Source: Shewanella woodyi ATCC 51908 (GTDB lineage Bacteria > Pseudomonadota > Gammaproteobacteria > Enterobacterales > Shewanellaceae). Taken from it: 64,000 nucleotides of DNA. The stretch covers positions 5,394,001 to 5,458,000 of the forward strand of contig NC_010506.1 in NCBI RefSeq assembly GCF_000019525.1. The letters run 5' to 3'. The notes beneath the pieces were generated by a model. The model saw only the letters and a program-made list of their open reading frames with translations, had not been told where the DNA came from and made no database searches. The position numbers and the translations under genes are program-made. Shown in pieces: positions 55,654 to 64,000 of the stretch (position 1 is the stretch's first letter; every line of letters begins with the position of its first letter).

Positions 55654-55951
55654 AATCGAAGAGACAAATGAACAGGTGTAGGTGCGGCTGCGAGTTTTGG
55701 CAGCATGGCCAGAAATGTTCCCTACATTTTCTGGCATTTCCCACATCCTTGTAGGTCAGAAGCTGTCGTCGAGCTTACATGGATGACTCTTTTGAAATCA
55801 AGAGCCAGCGTGTCACTGAAGTAGCTACACATAATCCTGCGGCAAGCAATAGATACGAGTTAAGGTATGACCTTCAATAACCCTGCCAAATACCAATTCA
55901 GATAAAAGTTAACAGATAGAAAATGTAATCAGCCTTCATTCGAAGGCTAAC
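55654..55951 (-). repeat. Dispersed intergenic repeat, copy D
   Basis: Reverse orientation: ATCGAAGAGACAAATGAACA then GGTGT, ending TGCGGCAAGCAAT (55838) and the same terminal block as copy E. The copy-specific hairpin is GCCAGAAATGT/ACATTTCTGGC. Confidence 0.7.
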
Positions 55952-55963
55952 TAAAATCGTTGT

Positions 55964-56320
55964 TTATGCAACCTTCTCTGCTGCAACAACTGAGATCTCA
56001 ACTAACAAGGCTTCTCTGGCCATCTTAGCGGCAACACAAGCGCGTGCTGGAGCGTGGCCTTCTGGTACCCAAGCATCCCAGACTGCATTCATCTCGGCAA
56101 AGTAGGACATATCTTTGACATAGATGGTGGCCGATAGGATATGTTCTCTGTCACTGCCAGCTTGAGCCAGCAAAGCATCCACTTTTTCAAGCATGCTTGA
56201 GGTCTGCTCGGTAATACCTTGCTCGGCATCTTTACACACTTGGCCACATAGGTAGATAGTGCCGTTGTGCTTGACGATACGGCTCATTCGAGTTGCTGTT
56301 TCTAATCTTTCGATGCTCAT
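55964..56320 (-). CDS. RidA (YjgF) family protein
   Basis: 118 residues covering the whole RidA domain, with [10 protein letters not shown] near residue 20 and the carboxylate-binding arginine in APARACV (Arg93). Most such proteins hydrolyse reactive enamine/imine intermediates from amino acid metabolism, protecting PLP enzymes. The gene stands alone, between the repeat cluster and a Nudix gene in the same orientation. Confidence 0.85.
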   Translation of the reverse strand: MSIERLETATRMSRIVKHNGTIYLCGQVCKDAEQGITEQTSSMLEKVDALLAQAGSDREHILSATIYVKDMSYFAEMNAVWDAWVPEGHAPARACVAAKMAREALLVEISVVAAEKVA

Positions 56321-56461
56321 AATTTTCCCAATCTATTTTCAATCAATGGTGACATTGAGGAGTACGATGGCAAGATAGTAACGGCATGGCCTTCATTAAT
56401 CGAGAGTCAAGGAGATGAAATTACCCATGAAGCCCATATTTGCGATCTCAAACAGTTCAAG

Positions 56462-56866
56462 CTAAAACTTATCACTCATCACCTGACCATCAAATGCCAA
56501 ACACTGACGCACCCTGCGTTGCTGCACAGCAGAGAGATTTTCAACAGCTTCAAATTTGAATTCAGAGTGCTCATCGCTGAGCGTGATTAAACTGATATCT
56601 TCAAGTTCACAGCGAAAAATAAAAGCCTGAGAGTCGTAAGCTTTGTGATAATAAACCCCACTGAGGTAGTTAACTTTAACCTCACAACCCAACTCTTCTC
56701 GGCATTCGCGGAGCAAGGCCTCATGGATAGTTTCGCCAACATCTAGCGCGCCGCCAGGTAATCCCCAATGCTTGTCACCATAAGTGGCTTTAAGCAGAAG
56801 AACCCGATTGTCACGATCAAAAATCACAGCGTGACTACTGAGACGAAATTTGTCGTCGAAAGCCAT
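56462..56866 (-). CDS. Nudix hydrolase
   Basis: About 134 residues from ATG 56866 (AAGGA upstream; the frame continues to 56914 without a ribosome site). The Nudix box is complete: GGALDVGETIHEALL then RECREELG, with the catalytic glutamates. It would hydrolyse a nucleoside diphosphate linked to X; the substrate cannot be told. Confidence 0.85.
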   Translation of the reverse strand: MAFDDKFRLSSHAVIFDRDNRVLLLKATYGDKHWGLPGGALDVGETIHEALLRECREELGCEVKVNYLSGVYYHKAYDSQAFIFRCELEDISLITLSDEHSEFKFEAVENLSAVQQRRVRQCLAFDGQVMSDKF

Positions 56867-57012
56867 ACAAAATCCTTTTTTATTATTGTAAACAGACAAG
56901 CAAAGTAGCACCAATCTTGTTCACCATAAAGTTTGTGGAGAAGTGTGTGCTTTCAATTGGGTATAGCATGAAGTTTGTAGTTTCCGAATTTGAAATGTCG
57001 GAAGAGTAGAGA

Positions 57013-57043
57013 AAGGTAAGCGGAGTTATTCGCCGCTTACCTT
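57013..57043 (-). terminator. Hairpin after the SPFH operon
   Basis: AAGGTAAGCGG, 9-base loop, CCGCTTACCTT, 14 bases beyond the stop codon; the following minus-strand sequence is T/C-rich. Confidence 0.6.
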
Positions 57044-57056
57044 AAGTACATTTAGC

Positions 57057-57989
57057 TTATTTAGTCTCTTCCAGACCGATACTGTCCATCCAGTGTTCAA
57101 AGTCCATCAGGTTCCCAGGCAGTACGACCTTGCTGCCATTACTGCTTAGGCCGTCAAACTGTTTAAGATACTCAGCACCTAACTGCATACGCACAACGTT
57201 TTTACCGCCCGGAGCTGCAATGACAGCGGCCATACGTTCGATAGAATCAGCGGTGGCTCTGGCGATGGTAATAATCTCTTCGCCTTTACCTTCAGCTTCG
57301 TTAATACGCTTTTGCATCTCACCTTCAGAGATATTGATCATCTCGGCTTTGATACCTTCAGAGCGGTTGATCTTACTCTGCTTGTCACCTTCACTCTTGG
57401 CCAGTAATGCACGACGTTCACGCTCTGCGTTGACCTGCATCTCCATGGCGTTTTTCACCGTCTCCGGCGGGGTAATGTTTTTTATCTCATAACGGTGAAC
57501 ACGTATTCCCCACATGGCACCAGCTTGATCTAACACCTCAACCACTTTGGCACTGATGACATCTCGCTCCTCAAAAGTACGGTCTAGATCAAGTGTCCCT
57601 ATCACTGAGCGTGTGGTCGTTTGCGCCAGTTGAATCGCTGCATAACGGTAATCCACCACACCGTAGCTGGCTTTAACTGGATCCATTACCGAGATGTAGA
57701 TAACGCCATCAACCTCGACATTCACCTCATCACTGGAGAAACACTCCTGTGGCGGCACGTCTATGGTCTCCTCTTTAAGATCGTGAATATAAGCGACCTT
57801 ATCCACAAAGGGAATTAGGGCATGAAAGCCCGCATCTAAGGTGGAGTGATACTTACCCAAACGCTCTACGATATACGCCGATTTAGTCGGCACTAAGCGG
57901 ATAGATTGAAAGAGCTTGATGACGAAAATGGCAAAGATAAGCCCCCAAATACCCAGTACGATTAAATCTGTGTCTATACCTGCAATCAT
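57057..57989 (-). CDS. SPFH/stomatin-family membrane protein (QmcA-like), second paralogue
   Basis: 310 residues: an N-terminal membrane anchor (about 8-28), the SPFH domain (VERLGKYHSTLDAGFHALIPFVDKV and onward) and a charged coiled-coil region with repeated SEG motifs (SEGDKQSKINRSEGIKAE, about 198-240). Such proteins form ring-like membrane scaffolds and guard protease or membrane quality control. It overlaps the upstream paralogue by 4 bases and shares an operon with the NfeD-like gene. Confidence 0.87.
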   Translation of the reverse strand: MIAGIDTDLIVLGIWGLIFAIFVIKLFQSIRLVPTKSAYIVERLGKYHSTLDAGFHALIPFVDKVAYIHDLKEETIDVPPQECFSSDEVNVEVDGVIYISVMDPVKASYGVVDYRYAAIQLAQTTTRSVIGTLDLDRTFEERDVISAKVVEVLDQAGAMWGIRVHRYEIKNITPPETVKNAMEMQVNAERERRALLAKSEGDKQSKINRSEGIKAEMINISEGEMQKRINEAEGKGEEIITIARATADSIERMAAVIAAPGGKNVVRMQLGAEYLKQFDGLSSNGSKVVLPGNLMDFEHWMDSIGLEETK

Positions 57990-58918
57990 GAGCGTGCTCC
58001 TTTCACTGAATTAGACCCAACAGCATGAGTCACCTGCTCCATTCCCTCAAAAAATCCCTCTAGTTTTGCCATCTCTGCTGGCACGACTGATATATCGGCA
58101 TCGTTCAATATCTTGCCAACCTGACCGATAAACTGCTCCTTAAGCTGCATATTCATCGCTTCATTACCGCCCTCTAATGCCAGTGCGCTCGATACCAACT
58201 CCATCCCCTCAGCCTTGGCTTTAGCCACGATACTGATCTCCTGAGCCGTACCTTTTGCTTCATTAATTCGCTTCTGTTTTTGCCCTTCAGAGATGTTGAT
58301 CGCCTCCTGTCGTTCACCTTCAGAGAGGTTAATCATGGCGGCTTTTTCGGCATTGGCTAAGGTGATCTCAGCGCGTTTACTCCGCTCCGCTTCCATCTGC
58401 TTCTCTAAGGTGTGAATCACCTTACGAGAGGGAGTGATGTTTTTAATCTCATAACGCAACACCTTGATACCCCATGGATCTGAGGCTTTATCTATCTCAC
58501 GTACGATAGACTCATTCAGGCTGTCTCGCTCTGAGAAGGTTTGACTTAAACTCAACTTACCTATCTCTGAGCGCATCGTTGTTTGGGCTAAGTTCACCGC
58601 AGCAAGGCGATAGTTCTCAATACCATAACTGGCTAGTTTGCCATCCATCACCTTAAGGTAAACTAAGCCATCCACCTCAAGTTGAGTATTATCCTTAGAG
58701 ATACAGCTCTGAGGTGGTACGTCGAGCACCTGTTCACGAATTTCATGCCTGTAAGCGACACGATCAAAAAACGGGATAAGAAAATGAAAGCCCGGCTGCA
58801 AGACTGTACGGAACTTCCCAAGTCGCTCAATCACATTAACCTCACGCATTGGCACGATTAACAGCAGCTTGTAGAGAATAAAAAAGACAAAAAGTACAAA
58901 TATGGTAAACACAAACAT
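57986..58918 (-). CDS. SPFH/stomatin-family membrane protein (QmcA-like), first paralogue
   Basis: 310 residues with a strongly hydrophobic N-terminus (MFVFTIFVLFVFFILY), an SPFH domain (VIERLGKFRTVLQPGFHFLIPFFDRV) and a coiled coil with SEGERQEAINISEGQKQKR. It is clearly homologous along its length to the next gene and probably forms mixed oligomers with it. It lies 54 bp downstream of the NfeD-like gene. Confidence 0.87.
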   Translation of the reverse strand: MFVFTIFVLFVFFILYKLLLIVPMREVNVIERLGKFRTVLQPGFHFLIPFFDRVAYRHEIREQVLDVPPQSCISKDNTQLEVDGLVYLKVMDGKLASYGIENYRLAAVNLAQTTMRSEIGKLSLSQTFSERDSLNESIVREIDKASDPWGIKVLRYEIKNITPSRKVIHTLEKQMEAERSKRAEITLANAEKAAMINLSEGERQEAINISEGQKQKRINEAKGTAQEISIVAKAKAEGMELVSSALALEGGNEAMNMQLKEQFIGQVGKILNDADISVVPAEMAKLEGFFEGMEQVTHAVGSNSVKGARS

Positions 58919-58972
58919 AGATCCTTTCCTTATTTGTTTGTTGCACCCAGCAGGTGCTTTTATTAGATGAGT

Positions 58973-59434
58973 TTATTTTGCTTCGTTGACGGGTTCGACA
59001 ATCAAACCAATATTTTCGCGGCAGATAATTCTGACCTGAGTACCCACGGCTATCTCACTACCATCGCCAAGCGCCGACCATTCGGTTCCCTGAAATTCGA
59101 TACGCCCGGCATGTTGAGCTGGCCCAATGGATTCTTTTACTGTGGCGATTTGATTGTAGATATCCAACTCTTCATCTGTGTTATCTACATGGGAGTCGCC
59201 GCCGACCAGTTTTTGGGTTAGCCCTCTAAATCCGAGTAATAATACAATAGAGGCGATAAACCAAAGCGTGAGACTTTGTACCAGCCCTTCAACTAGGCCA
59301 ATACCTAACGCCGATGCCACTACTAAACAGGCGCCACCAAGCAAGATCACAATCCCACCAGGTATCACCAGTTCCGCCAGCATCAAGATCAGTCCAATAC
59401 ATGCCCATATAATAATGGGATTTGTTAACTCCAT
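58973..59434 (-). CDS. NfeD-like membrane protein
   Basis: 153 residues: membrane segments at about 7-27, 30-48 and 52-72, then a C-terminal OB-fold domain (about 95-150, ATVKESIGPAQHAGRIEFQGTEWSALGDG). Short NfeD proteins are nearly always encoded next to SPFH proteins and are thought to interact with them, as here. Confidence 0.88.
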   Translation of the reverse strand: MELTNPIIIWACIGLILMLAELVIPGGIVILLGGACLVVASALGIGLVEGLVQSLTLWFIASIVLLLGFRGLTQKLVGGDSHVDNTDEELDIYNQIATVKESIGPAQHAGRIEFQGTEWSALGDGSEIAVGTQVRIICRENIGLIVEPVNEAK

Positions 59435-59793
59435 ATTTCCCCCTGAAATGTGAGTAACGAATGCGAATGACTAAATCCACTATATCAGTTGAATATAACT
59501 TTTACGACATAATATGTCACAAAATATCTATTCTAAGTGTAAATCACCAGATTAATCTAGCTTATCTCCTAGGGTGAATCAGATAATAAACAAGCAGAAT
59601 TATTAACTTTGAGTTAATAAAAACAAAGAGATAGAAACCAATAATACTTTGTATCATACGTTAAATACTCTATACTTCCCCAGCCTAAAATTTGAACTGT
59701 TCCATTCTGCCCCATAAACAATGCATCACAGAATGCAGTGGCAGGAATAGATATGGTCCAGTATTACCCTAACTCTCCAAAAGGTAGATAACG
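59435..59793. other. Intergenic region between the NfeD operon and the Tsx-like gene
   Basis: About 360 bp holding divergent promoters. No gene or strong repeat seen. AGGTAG (59781-59786) precedes the Tsx-like start. Confidence 0.45.
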
Positions 59794-60546
59794 ATGAACA
59801 AGAAATGGCTTGCTCTAGCCCTCTTTACAACGCCACCAGCCATGGCCGACGATCTTATTCAGTGGTGGGACATGAGTATTACCGCTATCCATGGTGATAA
59901 TTATGATTTAGCACCATCAGAGAAGCAGACCACTTTTACCTTCGAAACTGCTGGCGCATGGAGATACGGTGACTGGTTCGCTTTTCAAGATCTGGTTTAT
60001 TTCAATGGTGATAATGCAGGCAAAGATAGCACGACCTATGGTGAGATATCTGCGCGTTTCAGTGCAGGCAAGATCACAGGAAACAATATAGAGCTCGGTC
60101 CTATTACTGATCTGTCACTTGCGCTGACACTTGAAGAGGGAGAAGGGCCAGTTAAAAGCTTTCTCTATGGCTTGGGCATGGATATTAACATCCCCTACTT
60201 TAGCTATTTCAACCTCAACACCTATCGTCGTGAAGCGCTCAGCAGCGATAACATCAGCGACGGTTGGCAGGTAACCCCTGCTTTTAGAATGGACTTCCCT
60301 GTTGGCAGCTCAAATATCGTCTTTGATGGCTTCTTCGATTGGGTGTTTTCAACTGATGATGCAAATTATGAGAAAAACTTCCATTTCAATCCTCAACTAA
60401 AATACGATCTTGGGGCGGTGATTCTGGGCGAGCATAAGAAAAATAAGCTCTTCATCGGTATCGAATACGATTACTGGAAGAATAAATACGGTGTGAAAGG
60501 GATCGCTCAGAGTACTTACTCAGTTCTGGCAAAATACCACTTTTAA
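59794..60546 (+). CDS. Tsx-like nucleoside-specific outer membrane channel
   Basis: 250 residues with a short signal peptide (cleavage after AMA), then alternating beta strands ending in an aromatic residue (VLAKYHF), typical of an outer membrane barrel. The start DDLIQWWDMSITAIHG and FQDLVYFNG resemble Tsx-family proteins. It would admit nucleosides, which fits the convergent uridine phosphorylase gene. Confidence 0.8.
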   Translation: MNKKWLALALFTTPPAMADDLIQWWDMSITAIHGDNYDLAPSEKQTTFTFETAGAWRYGDWFAFQDLVYFNGDNAGKDSTTYGEISARFSAGKITGNNIELGPITDLSLALTLEEGEGPVKSFLYGLGMDINIPYFSYFNLNTYRREALSSDNISDGWQVTPAFRMDFPVGSSNIVFDGFFDWVFSTDDANYEKNFHFNPQLKYDLGAVILGEHKKNKLFIGIEYDYWKNKYGVKGIAQSTYSVLAKYHF

Positions 60547-60564
60547 TACATTAAAAAGTGCTAC

Positions 60565-60591
60565 AAAAAAGGCGCCTAGAGCGCCTTTTTT
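60565..60591. terminator. Bidirectional intrinsic terminator
   Basis: AAAAAAGGCGC, 5-base loop, GCGCCTTTTTT, between convergent tsx-like and udp genes. Confidence 0.85.
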
Positions 60592-60631
60592 ATCTTCAAT
60601 CAACCTACTACAGGGAGGCTTAAAGGGAAGA

Positions 60632-61390
60632 TTAAGCTAATAGCTTCTTCGCTGCCGCAACGACAATAGAAACAGCACTAACCTCTGTCTTCTTCATGGT
60701 TGCTTCATCAGGGATCTCTTGCTGTGTACGGTTTACTATCACACCAGCAACACATGCGGCGCGCCAACCTTGAGAGGCACACATAGTAAATAGTGTCGAT
60801 GACTCCATCTCATAGTTAAGTACACCCAGATCCTGCCACTCCTGCATAGAACCCTTAAACTGACGGGTCACACGACCAGAAACCGTATCGTAACGCTCTT
60901 GCCCTGGGTAGAAGGTATCAGATGAAGCTGTAATACCGATATGTGGCTCAAGACCCGCATCACGGCTCGCAGCAACCATAGCAGTTGTACACTCAAAGTT
61001 TGCAACAGCTGGGAATTCCATAGGTGCAAAATGCAAGCTAGCACCATCTAAACGCACCGATGCCTGTGTCACAATCACATCACCCACGTTTACATGTGGC
61101 TGAATAGCACCAGTTGTGCCAACACGCAGGAAGGTATTCACACCCAGTTGAGCCAGCTCTTCAACCGCAATAGAGGTTGAAGGTCCACCGATACCTGTTG
61201 AGCAGATGACCACAGCTTTACCATCGATATAAGCAAGATAACTGGTATATTCACGGTGGCTAGCAAGGAAGGAGGCTCCCTCCATTAGCTCGGCAATTCT
61301 TTTTACTCGCTCAGGATCACCCGGTACGATCGCTAGGCTAGCCCCATCCAACATTTTTTTGGTCAGTCCTAAATGGAATACATCTGACAT
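60632..61390 (-). CDS. udp: Uridine phosphorylase
   Basis: 252 residues from ATG 61390, where AGGGG lies nine bases upstream; an ATG at 61408 adds six residues not typical of the family. The start [29 protein letters not shown] and the motif [20 protein letters not shown] are characteristic. It splits uridine with phosphate into uracil and ribose-1-phosphate in the cytoplasm. Confidence 0.93.
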   Translation of the reverse strand: MSDVFHLGLTKKMLDGASLAIVPGDPERVKRIAELMEGASFLASHREYTSYLAYIDGKAVVICSTGIGGPSTSIAVEELAQLGVNTFLRVGTTGAIQPHVNVGDVIVTQASVRLDGASLHFAPMEFPAVANFECTTAMVAASRDAGLEPHIGITASSDTFYPGQERYDTVSGRVTRQFKGSMQEWQDLGVLNYEMESSTLFTMCASQGWRAACVAGVIVNRTQQEIPDEATMKKTEVSAVSIVVAAAKKLLA

Positions 61391-61643
61391 TGTGAAAACC
61401 CCTTTCATTTTAGATTATAAAATTCTTCTATTTTCGACTTTAACCTAGTATCGAAGCCAATAAGGTTAACTTGATCACACTTTTCTGGGCAATAGGTAAA
61501 TGTTTTGCTGTAATGCAGTTACTAAAACGATTCTTCTATATCAAATCAAGCATCAAGATAAAAAGCGTTTATAAGCAGAGGTTTTGATCTGATTTTCCTC
61601 TTGCCACTAGCAGTATAGATTGTTTAAAAACAATAGAAGTTTT

Positions 61644-61660
61644 GTTGACCCACATCACAT
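61644..61660. promoter_or_regulatory. Possible CRP site
   Basis: Read on the minus strand: TGTGA, six bases, TCAAC, close to TGTGA-N6-TCACA. It lies between udp and the YdcH-like gene, 68 bp before the latter's start and about 250 bp from udp. Confidence 0.35.
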
Positions 61661-61727
61661 TTATCGCTCAAAAATCGCGCTAGTTTAAAGGTGAACCAAA
61701 GAATAAACAGAGAAAAGGATTGAAGCT

Positions 61728-61949
61728 ATGTTTCCAGAATACAGAGACCTCATCACTAAACTAAAGACAGATGACGCCCACTTTTTAAAGGTGTTTAACA
61801 AGCATAATGCATTGGATGATGAGATTAAGGAGTTAGAGCAACATAGCTCAACAGTCTTTACCAATGAGGTTCAGGAGCTTAAAAAGAAAAAGCTGCATAT
61901 AAAAGAGGAGCTACACGCCATTTTAAAATCGGTTAAACCACAGCCCTAA
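61728..61949 (+). CDS. YdcH-like small coiled-coil protein (DUF465)
   Basis: 73 residues, almost entirely helical and charged: FPEYRDLITKLKTDDAHFLKVFNKHNALDDEI matches the DUF465 pattern (H and LD positions). AAAGGA lies upstream of the ATG. No function is established for the family. Confidence 0.85.
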   Translation: MFPEYRDLITKLKTDDAHFLKVFNKHNALDDEIKELEQHSSTVFTNEVQELKKKKLHIKEELHAILKSVKPQP

Positions 61950-61966
61950 CCGTTTTAACAATATAA

Positions 61967-61989
61967 AAACGGGTGCCATGCGCCCGTTT
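61967..61989 (+). terminator. Intrinsic terminator
   Basis: AAACGGGTGC, CAT, GCGCCCGTTTC between convergent genes. Confidence 0.75.
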
Positions 61990-62015
61990 CTATATTCCAG
62001 CTCTAAGCAAGGTTA

Positions 62016-62480
62016 TTAGCGTAGTGCTTTAAATAGCTCCTCGCCGGAGTCAAAGTGGCTCACCTCTATCACTTTTAAATTATCTAAGCGAATAAGACTC
62101 GCTCTATCTTTCTCAGCTGGTAGCAATTTAGTCACCTCTCCCTCTTTATCCAGTCCAATAGAAAAAGGCAGATCTTTCATCTGAGGGATCGCAACAAACT
62201 TGGCGATCAGAGATGGCATACCACTGATGTCTGCAAGATAAACTTGAGTTGCTGGCACTGCTTTATCTGCAGAGATCTGCTTATCCAATGCCTCTTTTAT
62301 AAGATCACCACCCGCCATGCCACGGCTAAAAAGTATGACATCAGTGTTGGCATCGACTACTACACTCTTTTCAAACTGATCGTCTAACTGTATCGGCGTC
62401 ACCTGATCGCCAGCTTGATAAAATGATGCTTGGGCTAATGTAACAAAAAACATACTGCAGATAAGAATAAGGGCTCTCAT
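62016..62480 (-). CDS. Small exported protein of unknown function
   Basis: About 154 residues from ATG 62480 (AAGAGAAC upstream), which gives a clean signal peptide MRALILICSMFFVTLAQA; the longer frame to 62543 does not. The mature part (GDQVTPIQLDDQFEKSVVVD...) is loosely like thioredoxin-fold YtfJ proteins but has no cysteine pair. Function unknown. Confidence 0.7.
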   Translation of the reverse strand: MRALILICSMFFVTLAQASFYQAGDQVTPIQLDDQFEKSVVVDANTDVILFSRGMAGGDLIKEALDKQISADKAVPATQVYLADISGMPSLIAKFVAIPQMKDLPFSIGLDKEGEVTKLLPAEKDRASLIRLDNLKVIEVSHFDSGEELFKALR

Positions 62481-62686
62481 AGTTGTTCTCTTAAATAGTA
62501 AAAAACAATAGCCCCAAGAGTAACTGACTCCATATAAAACCACATTAGTATAAAGGTTGATTCATGATCCTCTTCACGCAGAATATGCCGATAAAGAGCC
62601 ACAACAAAAAATTCAGTTCCAAAAAATAGAAATATCAGTAAGCTAAACTTAACGGAAAAAACAGCTAAGTATCAATAGGACGACAC

Positions 62687-63520
62687 ATGAACGAAGACCA
62701 ATTAGAGCAGGAGCTACAACAACTACAAGGTGTTTATACCTTTCTCTATGAATTTTTAGTTCAGTACAGCTTTCAGATCATAGGCGCTATCTTAATCTTC
62801 CTCCTTGGCCTCTGGGTCGCGAATAAGATCTCAAACCTAGTTGCCAGCCAACTGAAAAAACACAATATCGATATCACCCTAAGCAACTTTGTCACTAATC
62901 TGCTTAGAATACTGATTATTGTCATGGTGGGTATTGTTGCACTTGGCAAGTTAGGGATCAGTATCACCCCTATGGTTGCCGCCATTGGTGCCGCATCTCT
63001 GGGCGCGGGTTTGGCCCTGCAGGGGATGCTCTCTAATTATGCCGCTGGTATCACTATTATTGTCACCCGTCCCTTTGTTGTAGGTAACACGATTAGCATC
63101 AGAGAGGTCACGGGAGTTGTACAAGATATCTTTCTGGGCATGACGGTGCTGATTAATGAAGAGGGTGAACAGATCAATATCCCCAATAAGCATATTGTCG
63201 GCGAGATACTGCATAACTCCTTTGCTAATAAACTGGTCGAGACCAATTTCAATATCAGCTATAAATCCGATCCCGATAGTGTCATTGCATTAGCTACCGA
63301 GGTAATCAGCCAATCTCCCCGCGTCTTTCAAGAGCAGAGCCCACTTATCGGGATCAACGGCTTTAATAGTATCGGCATAGAGATAAGCATACGTTACTGG
63401 GTTCCCACTGATACCTACTACCAAGATAAGTACCAAACTAACCTGGCAATCTATCGCGCATTATTAGCTGCAAATATAGAGATCCCCTGTCCAGTCAAAG
63501 AGGTACATATAGAGAAGTAA
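62687..63520 (+). CDS. mscS: MscS-family small-conductance mechanosensitive channel
   Basis: 277 residues: three membrane helices (about 25-47, 66-88, 93-125). The pore-lining third helix has the Gly/Ala pattern AAIGAASLGAGLALQGMLSNYAAG; then comes the beta domain (ITIIVTRPFVVGNTISI) and the C-terminal cage domain. It opens under membrane tension to release solutes. Length and pattern match MscS of E. coli. Confidence 0.92.
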   Translation: MNEDQLEQELQQLQGVYTFLYEFLVQYSFQIIGAILIFLLGLWVANKISNLVASQLKKHNIDITLSNFVTNLLRILIIVMVGIVALGKLGISITPMVAAIGAASLGAGLALQGMLSNYAAGITIIVTRPFVVGNTISIREVTGVVQDIFLGMTVLINEEGEQINIPNKHIVGEILHNSFANKLVETNFNISYKSDPDSVIALATEVISQSPRVFQEQSPLIGINGFNSIGIEISIRYWVPTDTYYQDKYQTNLAIYRALLAANIEIPCPVKEVHIEK

Positions 63521-63955
63521 TAGCAATCGCGTATAAAGCTAGAGCTGGTGATCTCGGTATTATCCAGCTCTACACTCAGGCCAATATTCAACCCAATAAT
63601 TCAAAATACTTATTAATAGCAGTTTTTATCAGCATAATCCGATCAAACTAAGCCTTATGACTTATTCTATTGAACACTTCATCAGACTGTTTTCAACCCT
63701 CTTAATTACAACAAGTTAAATCACACTCCTGTCCTCAACAGCTGTAATACAGGGGACTCCAGCACAATATCTGAGGCTAAAATATATAAAGATTACTTAA
63801 TTCAATCTTAATAAATTTCACTGCAAGCTTAAAATACATAACTAAAACAAATAATCATTATAAGCGATACTCTATCGATCCTTCCCAAGAATCCCCGCAA
63901 AATACGCCCCATAGAAAAACAAATGATTTTTAAATTTCCATAGGGAGCACAAAAA
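63521..63955. other. Intergenic region
   Basis: About 435 bp with no gene; AT-rich and without obvious repeats. It ends in the ribosome site GGGAG before the last gene. Confidence 0.5.
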
Positions 63956-64000
63956 ATGAAAAAATCACTTCTAGCTATCGCATTAATGAGCACTTTCTCA
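63956..64000 (+). CDS. Start of an exported protein, cut by the window edge
   Basis: ATG at 63956 with GGGAG ten bases upstream. The 15 visible codons (MKKSLLAIALMSTFS) are the start of a signal peptide. Nothing can be said about the mature protein. Confidence 0.65.
   Translation, partial: MKKSLLAIALMSTFS

Overview
The window looks like chromosome of a marine gammaproteobacterium, most probably Shewanella. The reasons are the complete sir (octahaem sulfite reductase) locus in its Shewanella arrangement, the moderate GC content, the many exported peptidases and ToxR-type regulators, and the many hairpin-rich intergenic repeats. I cannot name the species from sequence alone.

Layout. 0.5-3.7 kb: a folate-independent methionine synthase pair (core MetE protein of MesD type plus a DUF1852/MesX protein), divergent from a TSUP-family anion exporter. 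3.7-9.6 kb: an accessory island on the minus strand. It holds integron-type gene cassettes without an integrase (a lipoprotein, a GNAT acetyltransferase, a HEPN-type putative RNase and a truncated membrane-protein cassette). A REP-associated tyrosine transposase (RAYT) element breaks into them, with a near-identical truncated tandem copy and a RAYT-less derivative. A 0.38-kb element made of small hairpins follows.

9.6-24.6 kb: the sulfite respiration locus. Minus strand: octahaem SirA, a rhodanese-like protein, an FKBP with a Met-rich tail, a TPR protein, the Tat-exported Fe-S protein SirC, the NrfD-like quinol oxidase SirD, and a NosL/NosD/NosF/NosY-like copper delivery set, followed by a ToxR-like membrane regulator. 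Plus strand, divergent from sirA: a dedicated haem lyase set (CcmF-like, CcmH-like with only one active-site cysteine, and a thioredoxin). Together these supply electrons from quinol (SirCD), copper (NosL/NosDFY) and haem attachment at the unusual CX15CH site to the periplasmic sulfite reductase.

24.6-46.8 kb: ordinary chromosomal genes: an XRE/DUF2975 pair, two S9 peptidases, a POT peptide transporter, three further exported or peptidase-like proteins (a subtilase with a small partner, a trypsin-like protease, a choloylglycine-hydrolase-type Ntn enzyme), an NhaC antiporter, a diguanylate cyclase, an esterase with a membrane protein, and ubiA. 46.9-53.0 kb: uvrD, a ToxR/TolB-type regulator and a serine beta-lactamase-like hydrolase.

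53.0-56.0 kb: a second accessory patch with two more integron cassettes. It lies between copies of a roughly 260-300 bp dispersed repeat that face each other (plus orientation on the left, minus on the right). 56-64 kb: RidA and Nudix proteins, an NfeD/SPFH operon, a Tsx-like porin convergent with uridine phosphorylase, a YdcH-like protein, an MscS channel and the start of a further exported protein at the window edge.
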